Assembly: GCA_036267755.1 (NCBI GenBank)
Contig: DATAVK010000015.1
Span: 1 to 33,856, forward strand
Length of the DNA stretch: 33,856 nt
Source of the DNA: DATAVK01 sp036267755
GTDB lineage: Bacteria > Actinomycetota > Actinomycetes > JAFAQI01
Direction of reading: 5' to 3'
Each line of letters starts with the position of its first letter. The first letter of the stretch is position 1. The position numbers and the translations under genes were made by a program. Below the pieces are notes generated by a model. It saw nothing but the letters and a program-made list of their open reading frames with translations. It did not search any database and was not told where the DNA came from. Positions 23,576-30,602 of this stretch are shown here, in pieces.

Positions 23576-24079
23576 TCAGCGGCGCAGCCGCTGGGTCTCG
23601 TCCTCGACCAGACCGTAGAGCTCGCGCTGCACGGACTCGACGTGCGGGCAGTCGACAAGGATGACCTGACCGCGGTCCCCGGCCGACTCGATGACGAGCG
23701 TGCCGGAGCGGAACATCCGCTCGACCATGGTGTGCGAGAACGACACGTCGTTGACCCGGGTCAGCGGGACGTCCCGGCCGTGCCGGGCGACGACACCGGT
23801 CCGCATCACGACGCGCCGGGTGGTCAGCACGTACCGCGTCGTCAGCCAGCGCAGCCAGGGGCGGAGCGACCACCACAGCAGCACGGCGACCCCGACGACG
23901 AGGATCGCGATGTGGACCGGGCGCTGCGTGCTGCCGCTCGGTGCGATGAACCACAGGTACGACGCGAGCCCCACGACGAGCGGGATGAGCACGACGGGGA
24001 TGGCGACGCGGCGCCAGTGCGGCCGCAGGTCGAGGACGATCTCCTCGTCGTCGTCGAGGATGTTGTCGGGGAAGGGCAT
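23576..24079 (-). CDS. PH-domain (DUF304-type) membrane protein, Rv3278c-like
   Basis: 167 residues. After an acidic N-terminus (DNILDDDEEIVLDLRPHW), two hydrophobic helices at about 27-47 and 55-73 are followed by a bacterial PH-like domain at about 78-155: TTRYVLTTRRVVMRTGVVARHG, DVPLTRVNDVSF, GTLVIESAGDRG. The genes next to it (birA, accD5) and the order match mycobacterial Rv3278c. Function is unestablished; PH-like membrane domains may tether partners. ATG 24079 begins 3 nt after the birA stop, so it is co-transcribed with birA. There is no evident Shine-Dalgarno and translational coupling is likely. Confidence 0.87.
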   Translation of the reverse strand: MPFPDNILDDDEEIVLDLRPHWRRVAIPVVLIPLVVGLASYLWFIAPSGSTQRPVHIAILVVGVAVLLWWSLRPWLRWLTTRYVLTTRRVVMRTGVVARHGRDVPLTRVNDVSFSHTMVERMFRSGTLVIESAGDRGQVILVDCPHVESVQRELYGLVEDETQRLRR

Positions 24080-24082
24080 CGG

Positions 24083-24892
24083 TCAGGCCGGGCGTCTCAC
24101 GTGCGTCACGTCGCCGACGGTGAAGGACCGAGGTGGCCCACTCGCCGTCTCCTGCACGACCAGCCTGCCGTCGTCGTCGACACCGCTCGCCACTCCCATC
24201 ACGACCTGTCCACCCGGCAGTTCGACCGTCACGTCCGAGCCGATCGTCTCGCACATCTGCCGGTAGGTCGGGAGAACCGACGCGGCGGCGCCGTCCGTGT
24301 CGCGCCACTCCTCGTAGCGGCGACGCAGCGAACGGAGCAACTCGGCCGCGATGATTTCGCGGTCTGTCACGCCGCCCGCGATCGCGAGGCTGGTCGCTCC
24401 CGCAGGCAGCTCGTCCGGGCGCGTCGAGACGTTGACGCCGACGCCGACGACGACGGCGTCGTCGACGCGTTCGGCGAGGATCCCCGCCAGCTTCTGGCCC
24501 CCGACCAGCACGTCGTTCGGCCACTTCAGCCGGGCCTCGATCCGCCCGACTCCCACGACCGCCTCCACCACCGCCAGCCCGGTGAGCAAGGTGAGCAGCG
24601 GCCACCTGGCCGCGGGCGGCGTCGGCCGGAGCAGCACGGACACGTACACGCCAGCGCGCGGCGGCGACTCCCAGCTCCGGGCCAGCCGGCCGCGGCCGCC
24701 GGTCTGCTGTTCGGCGATGACGACGAGCCCTTCGGCGGCGCCGGCCCGCGCCTCGGCGGCGACATCGGCGTTGGTCGACTCCGTCGAGGTGACCACCCGG
24801 ATCTGCTGCCACACCCGGCCATCACCGAGCCGGCGCTGCAACCGACTCTCGGACAGCGGCGGGCGGGTCAGGTCGGTCCAAGCGGAAGGCAT
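24083..24892 (-). CDS. birA: Biotin-[acetyl-CoA-carboxylase] ligase BirA, monofunctional
   Basis: 269 residues. This enzyme makes biotinyl-AMP and attaches biotin to the BCCP lysine of carboxylases. It has TESTNADVA, the GGRGRLARSWESP biotinyl-AMP loop, YVSVLLRP, the KWPNDVLV motif with KLAGIL, and GVGVNVS; a small C-terminal SH3-like domain follows (DVTVELPGGQVVMGVASGVD). There is no N-terminal helix-turn-helix, so it is the type without repressor function. ATG 24892 lies 7 nt after a TAGCGT -10, consistent with a leaderless transcript. It is divergent from the accD5-like gene, as in mycobacteria, and its likely target is Lys548 of the alpha subunit at 31830-33587. Confidence 0.94.
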   Translation of the reverse strand: MPSAWTDLTRPPLSESRLQRRLGDGRVWQQIRVVTSTESTNADVAAEARAGAAEGLVVIAEQQTGGRGRLARSWESPPRAGVYVSVLLRPTPPAARWPLLTLLTGLAVVEAVVGVGRIEARLKWPNDVLVGGQKLAGILAERVDDAVVVGVGVNVSTRPDELPAGATSLAIAGGVTDREIIAAELLRSLRRRYEEWRDTDGAAASVLPTYRQMCETIGSDVTVELPGGQVVMGVASGVDDDGRLVVQETASGPPRSFTVGDVTHVRRPA

Positions 24893-24898
24893 CACCCG

Positions 24899-24905
24899 TA
24901 CGCTA
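24899..24905. promoter_or_regulatory. Overlapping divergent -10 elements of birA and accD5
   Basis: In TACGCTA, plus-strand bases 24899-24904 read TACGCT, 7 nt before the accD5 ATG at 24912. Minus-strand bases 24905-24900 read TAGCGT, 7 nt before the birA ATG at 24892. The two hexamers share five base pairs inside the palindrome-like GTACGCTAC. Only 19 bp separate the start codons. The elements are predicted, not measured. Confidence 0.6.
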
Positions 24906-24911
24906 CGGCGC

Positions 24912-26483
24912 ATGACTGCCGACGACGCCCGGTCGACTGCCAGCCGGCTCGCGGAGCTCGACCGTCGTACCGACGAGGCCGTCCACGCCGGATCGCAACG
25001 CGCCGTCGAGGCCCAGCACGCCAAGGGAAAGATGACGGCGCGCGAGCGGATCGAGACGCTGCTCGACGAGGGCTCGTTCGTCGAGCTCGACGCGCTGGCT
25101 CGGCACCGGGCATATGACTTCTCGATGCAGGAGCGCCGGCCGTACGGCGATGGTGTTGTCACGGGTCACGGGACGGTGCATGGCCGGCCGATCTGCGTGT
25201 TCAGCCAGGACTTCACGGTCTTCGGCGGTTCGCTGGGCTAGGTGTTCGGCGAGAAGATCTGCAAGGTCATGGACCTGGCGATGCGCACCGGCTGCCCGGT
25301 CGTGGGGATCAACGACTCGGGCGGCGCGCGGATCCAGGAAGGTGTCGTCGCGCTCGGGCTCTACGCCGAGATCTTCTACCGCAACGTGATGGCGTCCGGC
25401 GTCGTCCCGCAGGTGTCGCTGGTGATGGGCCCGTGCGCCGGCGGCGCGGTCTACTCCCCGGCCATCACCGACTTCATCGTGATGGTCGACCAGACGTCGC
25501 ACATGTTCATCACCGGGCCCGACGTCATCAAGACGGTGACCGGCGAGGACGTGACGTTCGAGGACCTCGGCGGCGCGCGCACCCACAACACGAAGTCCGG
25601 GGTCGCGCACTTCATGGCCGAGGACGAGGCTGATGCCCTCGAGCTGACCCGCGCGCTGCTGTCCTACCTACCGAGCAACAACATGGAACAGCCACCGTCG
25701 TACGACGAAGAAGACCTCGACACGATGCAGCCGGACAGCGAGCTCGACAGCTTCATCCCCGACTCCTCCAACCAGCCGTACGACATCACGACAGTGATCG
25801 GGCGCGTCGTGGACGACGGCGAGTTTCTGCAGGTGCATGCGCTGTTCGCGCCCAACATCGTGTGCGGGTTCGCGCGGATCGACGGGCACTCCGTCGGCAT
25901 CGTCGCGAACCAGCCGATGCAGTTCGCCGGCACGCTCGACATCGATGCCTCGGAGAAGGCGGCCCGCTTCGTCCGGACGTGCGATGCGTTCAACGTCCCC
26001 GTGCTGACGTTCGTCGACGTGCCCGGCTTCCTGCCAGGGACGGAGCAGGAGTGGAACGGCATCATCCGCCGCGGCGCGAAGCTGCTGTTCGCCTACGCCG
26101 AGGCCACCGTCCCTAAGGTCACGGTGATCACGCGCAAGGCCTACGGCGGCGCGTACGACGTGATGGGGTCCAAGCACCTTCGCGCGGACGTCAACCTGGC
26201 GTGGCCGACCGCGGAGATCGCGGTGATGGGCGCGCAGGGCGCTGTCAACATCCTGCACCGGCGGACGCTGGCAGACGCCGAGGACGACGGCGAGACCAGG
26301 CGCGAGCTGGTTCGCGACTACGAGGATCACTTCGCCAACCCCTACATCGCCGCCGAGCGCGGGTACGTCGACGCCGTCATCAAGCCGTCCGACACCCGCC
26401 GCGAGGTGATCCGAGCGCTCCGGCTGCTGCGGACCAAGCGCGCCTCGTTGCCCGCCAAGAAGCACGGAAACATCCCACTGTGA
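24912..26483 (+). pseudogene. accD5: Propionyl-CoA carboxylase beta subunit (AccD5/PccB-like) interrupted by an in-frame amber codon
   Basis: The reading frame runs 524 codons, normal for PccB/AccD5, except that codon 110 is TAG. Upstream are HAKGKMTARERIETLLDEGSF and FSQDFTVFGGSLG; directly after TAG the frame resumes with VFGEKICKVMDLAMRTGCP, so the stop replaces the Glu of the family's GGSLGE motif and one base change (GAG to TAG) explains it. All later motifs are intact: INDSGGARIQEG, MGPCAGGAVYSPA, FVDVPGFLPGTEQEWNGII, RKAYGGAYDVMGSKH. No decay is seen elsewhere. GTG 25242 follows TAG directly and could restart a 413-residue product, but no Shine-Dalgarno precedes it. The intact protein would carboxylate propionyl-CoA (or acetyl-CoA) with the alpha and epsilon subunits. 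A sequencing error, a fresh mutation or readthrough all remain possible. Confidence 0.85.
25239..25241 (+). other. In-frame TAG at codon 110 of the accD5-like gene
   Basis: TAG replaces the expected GAG (Glu) between GGSLG and VFGEK. TAG is used as the ordinary terminator of eight other genes here (for example gtrA, tagG and the alpha-hydroxy-acid oxidase), so amber is not reassigned in this genome. Confidence 0.9.
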
Positions 26484-26695
26484 CCGACGACCACGTAGCT
26501 GACGAGGAGATCGCCGCGGCGGTCGTGGCGCTCGTCGTGGCGCGACGAGCCGCCGCCGTCGAACCGCGGCCGCTCCGTGAACCGCTCTCGCCCTGGGTGG
26601 CAAGCGGCTGGGTGGCGAACGGGTCGGTGCCTAGCTCGATCCCGCCCGGGAGCGCAGGATCGTCTCCGCCAGCGCCAGGTCCGCCGGCGTCGTGA
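26480..26695 (+). CDS. accE: Acyl-CoA carboxylase epsilon subunit (AccE-like)
   Basis: 71 residues from GTG 26480, which overlaps the accD5 stop in a GTGA junction. The N-terminus (DDHVADEEIAAAVVALVVARR) forms the amphipathic helix typical of epsilon subunits. The middle (LSPWVASGWVANG) carries the Trp-containing SxW..S block usual near the end of this family, and a Pro/Ser-rich tail follows. Epsilon subunits of actinobacterial carboxylases bind the beta hexamer and stimulate activity; in mycobacteria accE5 follows accD5. The last 65 bp overlap the convergent cytidylyltransferase gene. The sequence is too short and variable for certainty, but position, length and pattern agree. Confidence 0.72.
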   Translation: MTDDHVADEEIAAAVVALVVARRAAAVEPRPLREPLSPWVASGWVANGSVPSSIPPGSAGSSPPAPGPPAS

Positions 26696-27344
26696 TCTTG
26701 ATGTTGGTCTCGTCACCTTCGACGACGTGGACTGCAACGTCCGGCAGCGCCCGCAGCACGACGCTGGTGTCATCGGTCGCGACGAAGTCGGAATCGGCGT
26801 CCGCCACGGCGTAAGCCTGACGGATGGTCGACAGCCGGAAGCCTTGCGGCGTCTGAACCCGGCGCAGCCGGGCCCGGTCCGCGATTCCGGTGACGACCAA
26901 GCCGCCGGCCGCGGCCACCACCGACGCCACGGTGTCGTGCGACGCGACGGCCGCCGTGACGGCATCGGCTGACTGCAGCGCGCGCACGCAGGCCCCGATC
27001 AGCTCGGGAGTGACTAGCGGCCTCGCCGCGTCGTGGAACAGCACGATGCCTTCACGCTGATCCAGCAGGGCCAGGGCGCGCCTGGTCGACTCGGTCCGGG
27101 TGGCCCCGCCCGCCACGACGTGGCTGAGCTTGTCGAACGCCGTTGACGCAAGCAGGTCGCGACCCTCCTCGAGGTGAGTCGCGGCCATCACCACGACGAT
27201 CTCGTCGATCTCTGGAGCGGCTTGGAACGCCGCGATCGAGTGCAGCAGGATCGGTCGACCGGCCAGCTCGATCAACTGCTTGGGGAGCTCGCCACCCATC
27301 CGGGTCCCGACCCCTCCGGCGAGGACGACGGCGACCGCGGACAT
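26631..27344 (-). CDS. IspD/TarI-family cytidylyltransferase
   Basis: A 237-residue nucleotidyltransferase. It has the CTP-binding loop VVLAGGVGTRMGGELPKQ at residues 6-23, FHDAARPLV, RVQTPQGFR, and NIKITTPADLALAE at the end. Two substrates fit: 2-C-methyl-D-erythritol 4-phosphate (IspD, isoprenoid pathway) or ribitol 5-phosphate (TarI, teichoic acid precursor CDP-ribitol). The VEGDETNIKITTP ending and the neighbouring GT2 and TagGH genes lean to TarI, but no ispF, carD or ribitol-phosphate dehydrogenase gene is in view to settle it. The ATG at 27344 has TAACGT 7 nt upstream. Stop is TAG, inside the tail of the epsilon-subunit gene. Confidence 0.88.
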   Translation of the reverse strand: MSAVAVVLAGGVGTRMGGELPKQLIELAGRPILLHSIAAFQAAPEIDEIVVVMAATHLEEGRDLLASTAFDKLSHVVAGGATRTESTRRALALLDQREGIVLFHDAARPLVTPELIGACVRALQSADAVTAAVASHDTVASVVAAAGGLVVTGIADRARLRRVQTPQGFRLSTIRQAYAVADADSDFVATDDTSVVLRALPDVAVHVVEGDETNIKITTPADLALAETILRSRAGSS

Positions 27345-27351
27345 GTGGCGC

Positions 27352-27357
27352 ACGTTA
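27352..27357 (-). promoter_or_regulatory. -10 element TAACGT for the cytidylyltransferase gene
   Basis: TAACGT is followed by GCGCCAC and ATG 27344 on the minus strand, fitting the leaderless pattern. Confidence 0.5.
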
Positions 27358-27377
27358 CCGTTCACGCCACCGACAGA

Positions 27378-27415
27378 TACCGTCTGCTCGCACCACCCGT
27401 CCGACGACCCAGGAG
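27378..27415 (+). promoter_or_regulatory. Possible -10 (TACCGT) and Shine-Dalgarno (AGGAG) for the GT2 gene at 27426
   Basis: TACCGT at 27378-27383 would start a transcript near 27390, giving a leader of about 36 nt. AGGAG at 27411-27415 lies 10 nt before GTG 27426. This operon head, unlike most here, appears to use a normal leader and ribosome-binding site. Confidence 0.45.
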
Positions 27416-27425
27416 AACGACACCC

Positions 27426-28130
27426 GTGTCCGTCGTCGTCGTGTTGCCCACGTACAACGAGCGCGAGAACATCGAGCGCACCGTGACGGCTGTGCTGGCC
27501 CGCGGCAGCCAGCCCACCGTCGTCGTGGTCGACGACAGCTCGCCGGACGGCACCGGCGAGCTGGTGCGGCAGCTGGCGACGGCCAACCCGGGACGCGTCG
27601 AGCTCTTCGAGCGGCCCGGGAAGCTCGGGCTCGGACGGGCCTACGCCGCCGGCTTCGCGCACGTCCTCAACCGCGACGTGGACATCGTGGTCCAGATGGA
27701 TGTCGACGGCTCCCACGACCCGGCCGACATCGACCGGCTGGTGGCCGCGCTCGCCGACGCCGACCTGGCGCTCGGGTCCCGGTACGTCGCAGGCGGTGAC
27801 GTCAGCGGCTGGTCGCGGAAACGAGAGTGGCTCTCGCGCGGTGGCAACACCTACGCCCGGCTGTTGCTCGGCAGTTCGCTGCGTGACCTGACCGGAGGCT
27901 TCAAGGCCTGGCGGGCTGAGCTGTTGCGGTCGCTGGATGTGGCATCGACAGCGAGCGATGGCTACGCGTTCCAGATCGAGATGACGATGCGGGCGGTGCG
28001 GGCCGGTGCCCGCGTCGTGGAGGTGCCCATCATCTTCCGGGACCGAGAGAGCGGGCAGTCGAAGATGTCCGGGCGGATCGCGGCGGAGGCCTTGCTCGGC
28101 GTACCGGGGATGCGGCGATCGCTTAGATGA
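27426..28130 (+). CDS. Polyprenol monophosphomannose synthase-like GT2 (Ppm1/DPM1 type)
   Basis: A 234-residue GT2 enzyme without a C-terminal membrane domain. It has VVVLPTYNERENIERTV, VVVDDSSPDGTGELV, GKLGLGRAYAAGF, QMDVDGSHDPADI (DxD metal site), GSRYVAGGDVSGWSRKREWL, LRDLTGGFKAWR and VEVPIIFRDRESGQSKMSG. These are the hallmarks of dolichol/polyprenol-phosphate mannose synthases, which make lipid-linked mannose from GDP-mannose for extracytoplasmic mannosylation. An AGGAG ribosome-binding site supports GTG 27426. It is divergent from the cytidylyltransferase gene and overlaps the convergent GT2 gene by 8 bp. The lipid-linked sugar could feed lipoglycan, protein O-mannosylation or wall polymer decoration. 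Confidence 0.9.
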   Translation: MSVVVVLPTYNERENIERTVTAVLARGSQPTVVVVDDSSPDGTGELVRQLATANPGRVELFERPGKLGLGRAYAAGFAHVLNRDVDIVVQMDVDGSHDPADIDRLVAALADADLALGSRYVAGGDVSGWSRKREWLSRGGNTYARLLLGSSLRDLTGGFKAWRAELLRSLDVASTASDGYAFQIEMTMRAVRAGARVVEVPIIFRDRESGQSKMSGRIAAEALLGVPGMRRSLR

Positions 28131-28983
28131 CCGGTGGCCGACCGAGCCGGGTGAGCCGCCAGGCGGTGCGCCACCGGATCGGGCGACGTGGGCCGGCCGG
28201 CAGCCTTACCCCGTCGCGAAATCCGCGCAGCGCGCCGCTCATGGCCGCCACCGATCGCGCCCGAACGAGGGTCGCGGTCCCCCAGACCGCGAGGTAGGCC
28301 GCTGCCAGCGGCGCCGGCAGGTTGCGCCGGGCCACCCAGACACGGTTCCGCGCGTCGAAGTAGTGGTGCCGCTCACCCCGGAACGGTGGCGCCTCCGGGT
28401 TGCGGACCGCCAGGTCGGTGGCGTACTCGACCCGACCACCGGCGTCGATGACGCGCCAGGCAACCTCAATCCCTTCGTGGCCATAGAAGAAGTCCCCCGG
28501 CCACCCGCCCGCCTGCTCGAGAGCGCTCCGCCGGATGAAGGAGCAGCCCTCCCAGAACCACGCGACGTCGCCGCCGCGTTGCGGGTCGCTGGCCCGCAGC
28601 CGCGGAACATGCCGGCGGGACGTCGGCGCTCCGTCGGGATCGACCGCCCGCGGCTGGAGCACGCTGAGCGACGGGTCGGCGTCGAACCGCTCGGCCACCG
28701 CTGCCAGCATCCCGTGGCCGACTAGCTCGGCGTCGTCGTCGAGGAACAGCAGCACCTCGCCGCCGACCGCGCCGGCTCCGATGTTGCGGCCTTCCGGGAC
28801 CCCGACGTTCTCGGGGAGGGCCACGGCGCGGACGCCGTCAGGCAGGTCGACCGGCGCCCAGCCGTTCCCGACGACGACGCAGTCCACGTCCACGCCGACC
28901 TGAGCGAGCACCGAATCCAGCGCTCGACGCAGCTCGACCGGACGGTCGCCCTGGCTGAGCACCACGCAGCCGAGGCATGTCAC
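28123..28983 (-). CDS. GT2 glycosyltransferase (rhamnosyltransferase-like)
   Basis: 286 residues. The GT2 core includes CVVLSQGDRPVELRRALDSV, NVGVPEGRNIGA, LLFLDDDAELVG (metal site), a WFWEGCSFIRRSALEQAGGW acceptor-side block and FYGHEGIEVAWRVIDAGG. The C-terminus has a hydrophobic stretch (LAAAYLAVWGTATLV) followed by basic residues, possibly a membrane-associating end. It resembles WbbL-type rhamnosyl- or related transferases acting on lipid-linked precursors; the sugar cannot be assigned. GTG 28983 overlaps the tagH stop in a GTGA junction, so it is the third cistron of tagG-tagH-GT2. It may start or extend the polymer exported by TagGH. Stop is TAA, the only one among genes here. Confidence 0.87.
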   Translation of the reverse strand: MTCLGCVVLSQGDRPVELRRALDSVLAQVGVDVDCVVVGNGWAPVDLPDGVRAVALPENVGVPEGRNIGAGAVGGEVLLFLDDDAELVGHGMLAAVAERFDADPSLSVLQPRAVDPDGAPTSRRHVPRLRASDPQRGGDVAWFWEGCSFIRRSALEQAGGWPGDFFYGHEGIEVAWRVIDAGGRVEYATDLAVRNPEAPPFRGERHHYFDARNRVWVARRNLPAPLAAAYLAVWGTATLVRARSVAAMSGALRGFRDGVRLPAGPRRPIRWRTAWRLTRLGRPPVI

Positions 28984-29717
28984 GTCTGGTCGTCGTCGGC
29001 GTCGTAGGCCTCGAGCATCTCCTCGATCGACCCCTGCAACGGGTCTTCGCCTCGTCGCAGGTAGATCCCGCGGGTGCACCAGCGCCGCAGGTCGTTCTCG
29101 CTGTGCGACACCAGCAGCATGGTGCGGCCGTCGCCGAGCATCCGCTCGATGACCTTTCCGCACTTGCGCCGGAACGCCCGGTCGCCGACCGCGAGCACCT
29201 CATCGACGAGGAGGATCGGCTCCTCCATCCGGGTCACGATGGAGAACGCGAGCCGGGCGCGCATGCCGCTCGAGAAGTGCATGACGGGGGTGTCCACGAA
29301 CTGGCCGACCCCGGCCCACCGGATGATGTCGCCGAACCGCTCGTCGGTCTGCTCGCGGCTGAAGCCGTGCAAGGCCGAGATCAGGTACACGTTGTCGCGG
29401 GCGGTGAGGTCACCGACGAACCCGGCCGAGAGCTCGATCATCGCCCCGACGCCGCCGTTGACCTCGATCTCGCCCTCGTCCGGCAGCATGACGCCCGCGA
29501 CGAGACGCAGCAGCGTGCTCTTCCCGCATCCGTTGCGCCCGAGCACCCCGACCGACTCGCCCTGAGCGATGTTGAACGTGACGTGCCGCAGCGCCCAGTA
29601 GTCGCCCTCGCCGATCGCCTCGCGGCCGGCGATGAACAGGTTCTTCAGCTCGAGCCGCCGCCTGCGGTTGACGGCGAACTTGATGCCGAGATTCTTGACC
29701 GCGATCGCGTCGCCCAC
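28980..29717 (-). CDS. tagH: Polysaccharide/teichoic acid ABC exporter ATPase (TagH/Wzt type)
   Basis: A 245-residue ABC ATPase. Walker A is at residues 60-68 (GRNGCGKST), the signature is FSSGMRARLAFSI, and Walker B with the following loop is ILLVDEVLAVGD, with a switch His in LLVSHSENDL. The short N-terminal extension (VKNLGIKFAVNRRRRLELKN) and VGDRAFRRKC are typical of TagH/RfbE-like exporters. The C-terminus lacks the long carbohydrate-binding domain of some Wzt proteins. GTG 29717 lies 2 nt after the tagG stop with AGGAG 8 nt upstream. It would energise export of a lipid-linked polymer through TagG. Confidence 0.92.
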   Translation of the reverse strand: MGDAIAVKNLGIKFAVNRRRRLELKNLFIAGREAIGEGDYWALRHVTFNIAQGESVGVLGRNGCGKSTLLRLVAGVMLPDEGEIEVNGGVGAMIELSAGFVGDLTARDNVYLISALHGFSREQTDERFGDIIRWAGVGQFVDTPVMHFSSGMRARLAFSIVTRMEEPILLVDEVLAVGDRAFRRKCGKVIERMLGDGRTMLLVSHSENDLRRWCTRGIYLRRGEDPLQGSIEEMLEAYDADDDQT

Positions 29718-29719
29718 CG

Positions 29720-30580
29720 CTAGAGCTCCTTGAGGACGGTGCGCTCGGTGCGCGCGAACACCGAGAACCCACCGACCAGGACGATGCAGGCGCCGATGAT
29801 GGAGTTGATGACGGGTTGCCAGCCGGTCCAGTAGCCGGGGAACCACACCGCCCGCTGCATCTCGAGGATTCCCGTCAGCGGGTTGAGGGCCTCGAGCGTC
29901 CGATACTTCGCCGGGAGCCGCTGTAGCGGATACAGCACCGGGATCAGGTAGAACATCATCCGCAGCACGATCCCGATGCCCCGCTGGACGTCGCGCAACA
30001 CCGTGTTGAGGGCCGAAACCAGCAGCGCCATGCCGACGCAGATCATGATCTGGAGCAGCAGCGCCAACGGAAGCAGGATCGCGTAGTAGCTCGGCGTCGC
30101 TCGATAGAGCAGCGCGACGACAAGCAGGATCGGCAGGCTGAGGAAGTACTCGACCGCCTTCTGCGCTGCGTCAGCGAGCGGATAGATCTCACGCGGCAGG
30201 TTGACCGACGTGATGAGCCGCGCGTTCGACCGCAGCGAGGACAGCGACGAGGTGACGGTGCCGTTGAACCACTGCCACGCCAGCACCGTCGATCCCACGA
30301 ACAGCGGGTACATCGGGTAGCTGCGGTGGAAGATCTTCAACAGCAAGAAGTAGGTGAGGATGAACATCGCCGGCTCGATGAGCGACCAGGCGTAGCCGAG
30401 CACCGAGCTGGAGTACTTCGCCTTCAGCCCGCGGTCGACCAGCATCCGCAGCACGTCACGGCGCACCCAGACGTCGTACAACCGGTCTGCGAACGGGATT
30501 CCGGTGGAACGACGGATCGTCGTGGCCTCGTGCAGCCGATGGAAATCCGCGCTGAACTCGTCAACGGTCGGTGCGGCCAC
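29720..30580 (-). CDS. tagG: Polysaccharide/teichoic acid ABC exporter permease (TagG/Wzm type)
   Basis: A 286-residue ABC2-type permease. The N-terminal cytoplasmic part ends in VLRMLVDRGLKAKYSSSVLGYAWSLIEP, the conserved amphipathic entry of TagG/Wzm. About six membrane helices follow (AMFILTYFLLLKIF, LPILLVVALLYRA, YAILLPLALLLQIMICVGMA, IVLRMMFYLIPVLYPL, VINSIIGACIVLVGGFSVF), with LNPLTGILEMQRAVWFPG before the last. It forms the membrane channel with TagH. The start is GTG 30580, with TACCGT 6 nt upstream. First cistron of tagG-tagH-GT2. The likely cargo is the polymer made by the glycerophosphotransferase island about 15 kb away, an inference only. Stop is TAG. Confidence 0.92.
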   Translation of the reverse strand: MAAPTVDEFSADFHRLHEATTIRRSTGIPFADRLYDVWVRRDVLRMLVDRGLKAKYSSSVLGYAWSLIEPAMFILTYFLLLKIFHRSYPMYPLFVGSTVLAWQWFNGTVTSSLSSLRSNARLITSVNLPREIYPLADAAQKAVEYFLSLPILLVVALLYRATPSYYAILLPLALLLQIMICVGMALLVSALNTVLRDVQRGIGIVLRMMFYLIPVLYPLQRLPAKYRTLEALNPLTGILEMQRAVWFPGYWTGWQPVINSIIGACIVLVGGFSVFARTERTVLKEL

Positions 30581-30586
30581 GCCACA

Positions 30587-30592
30587 ACGGTA
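30587..30592 (-). promoter_or_regulatory. -10 element TACCGT for tagG (leaderless type)
   Basis: TACCGT is followed by TGTGGC and GTG 30580 on the minus strand. It is the same hexamer and spacing as before the GT4 gene at 3198, linking exporter and polymer genes by a similar promoter. Confidence 0.5.
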
Positions 30593-30602
30593 TCTGGCAG
30601 CC

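Noticed and set aside
25239..25241. TAG decoded as an amino acid (reassigned amber or pyrrolysine)
   Set aside because: Eight genes in the window end in TAG at sensible positions, and the protein is not of a type known to need pyrrolysine.
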